DNA of 64,000 nucleotides, from NCBI RefSeq assembly GCF_001427825.1, contig NZ_LMGT01000006.1:172895-236894 (forward strand). Reading direction: 5' to 3'. Positions 63,776-64,000 of the stretch are shown here, piece after piece. The notes beneath the pieces are model-generated. The model did no database searches, was not told where the DNA came from, and saw nothing but the letters and a program-made list of their open reading frames with translations. The position numbers were made by a program, and so were the translations under genes. Position 1 is the stretch's first letter, and every line of letters begins with the position of its first letter. The DNA comes from Brevundimonas sp. Root608. GTDB taxonomy: Bacteria; Pseudomonadota; Alphaproteobacteria; Caulobacterales; Caulobacteraceae.

Positions 63776-64000
63776 GGGTGCGCGAAGGCGTGACGCTGCT
63801 CGCCGGATATATAGTCGGGTTGGCGGGAAAATATCTCGCCTCTTCAACACCTTCCGCTTTTCTCAAACTCTATTGTCAGCACGGGGGCCCCGCGGCCTTA
63901 TGCTTTTGCCATCCCGTCGCGGGGGAGGGCGTCTGGCGCCAGGGCCAACCACGTGCGGCGGGGTGTGATCGTTGCGGGACGTCGCGCGTCGCCTTTTCGG
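63776..64000. other. Right edge, no gene supported
   Basis: AT-richer sequence (63800-63900) gives way to GC-rich sequence. Several short frames occur but none longer than about 25 codons with a credible start in either direction. It may be the leader of a gene whose body lies beyond the window. Confidence 0.5.

Overview
The window is one contiguous stretch of high-GC chromosome from an alphaproteobacterium. Three things point to the order Caulobacterales, probably a Brevundimonas-like organism: a CcrM-type GANTC methyltransferase with a perfect CtrA box upstream, the order ccrM ... mutY / DUF721 / DsbA-like / smc, and the gene style in general (tight ATGA overlaps, GTG/TTG starts, many lipoproteins). 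The genus is inference. I see no prophage, insertion sequence, CRISPR array or rRNA operon. The coding is dense, so the unusual content is mostly in repeats, operators and a few gene pairs.

Layout. 1-8.6 kb: 3' part missing bamD, prs, two tandem paralogous cysteine-containing lipoproteins, rplY, pth, a PCuAC-type copper lipoprotein, ychF and two small unknown genes. 8.6-13.6 kb: a small outer-membrane barrel, pyruvate phosphate dikinase and copCD. 13.7-25.1 kb: ccrM, a GT4 glycosyltransferase, a glycogen-debranching-type glucosidase, mutY, a DUF721 gene, two DsbA-like thioredoxin-fold proteins, smc. 25.1-26.4 kb: a WecG-type glycosyltransferase and a small exported protein. 26.4-37.8 kb: the first half of the division and cell wall (dcw) cluster on the minus strand, mraZ-rsmH-ftsL-ftsI-murE-murF-mraY-murD-ftsW-murG, with a four-box MraZ-type operator. 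38.2-38.5 kb: RNase P RNA. 38.7-46.7 kb: amidase, SppA, PanD, a SIMPL protein, a tRNA with anticodon CAT, and a secreted beta-helix/Sel1 pair. 47-50.8 kb: free methionine sulfoxide reductase, then an SDR, a CitE-like lyase, a KAS III-like synthase and a SnoaL-like protein. 50.7-58 kb: M48 protease, a DUF4166 oxidoreductase with a DCC protein, RidA, and two paralogous M28 peptidases. 58.1-61 kb: the cytochrome bc1 operon petA-petB-petC with a clear terminator. 61.1-63.5 kb: trmL, an unknown gene and an M19 dipeptidase.

The strongest unusual signal is a set of composite inverted-repeat elements. They lie between genes at about 16.1, 25.0, 30.2, 42.6, 56.3 and 63.7 kb. One of them is inserted in frame inside murD, where it appears to encode about 50 extra residues in the central ATPase domain of an essential cell-wall enzyme. 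Another sits at the mraY-murD junction, in an operon where most other junctions overlap. A separate 40-bp palindromic repeat occurs at 38.1 and 49.2 kb.

Functionally, the window joins cell-envelope growth (dcw genes, BamD, amidase, SppA, peptidases), cell-cycle control (CcrM/CtrA, Smc, MraZ), respiration (bc1 complex) and translation upkeep (Pth, L25, YchF, RNase P, TrmL).
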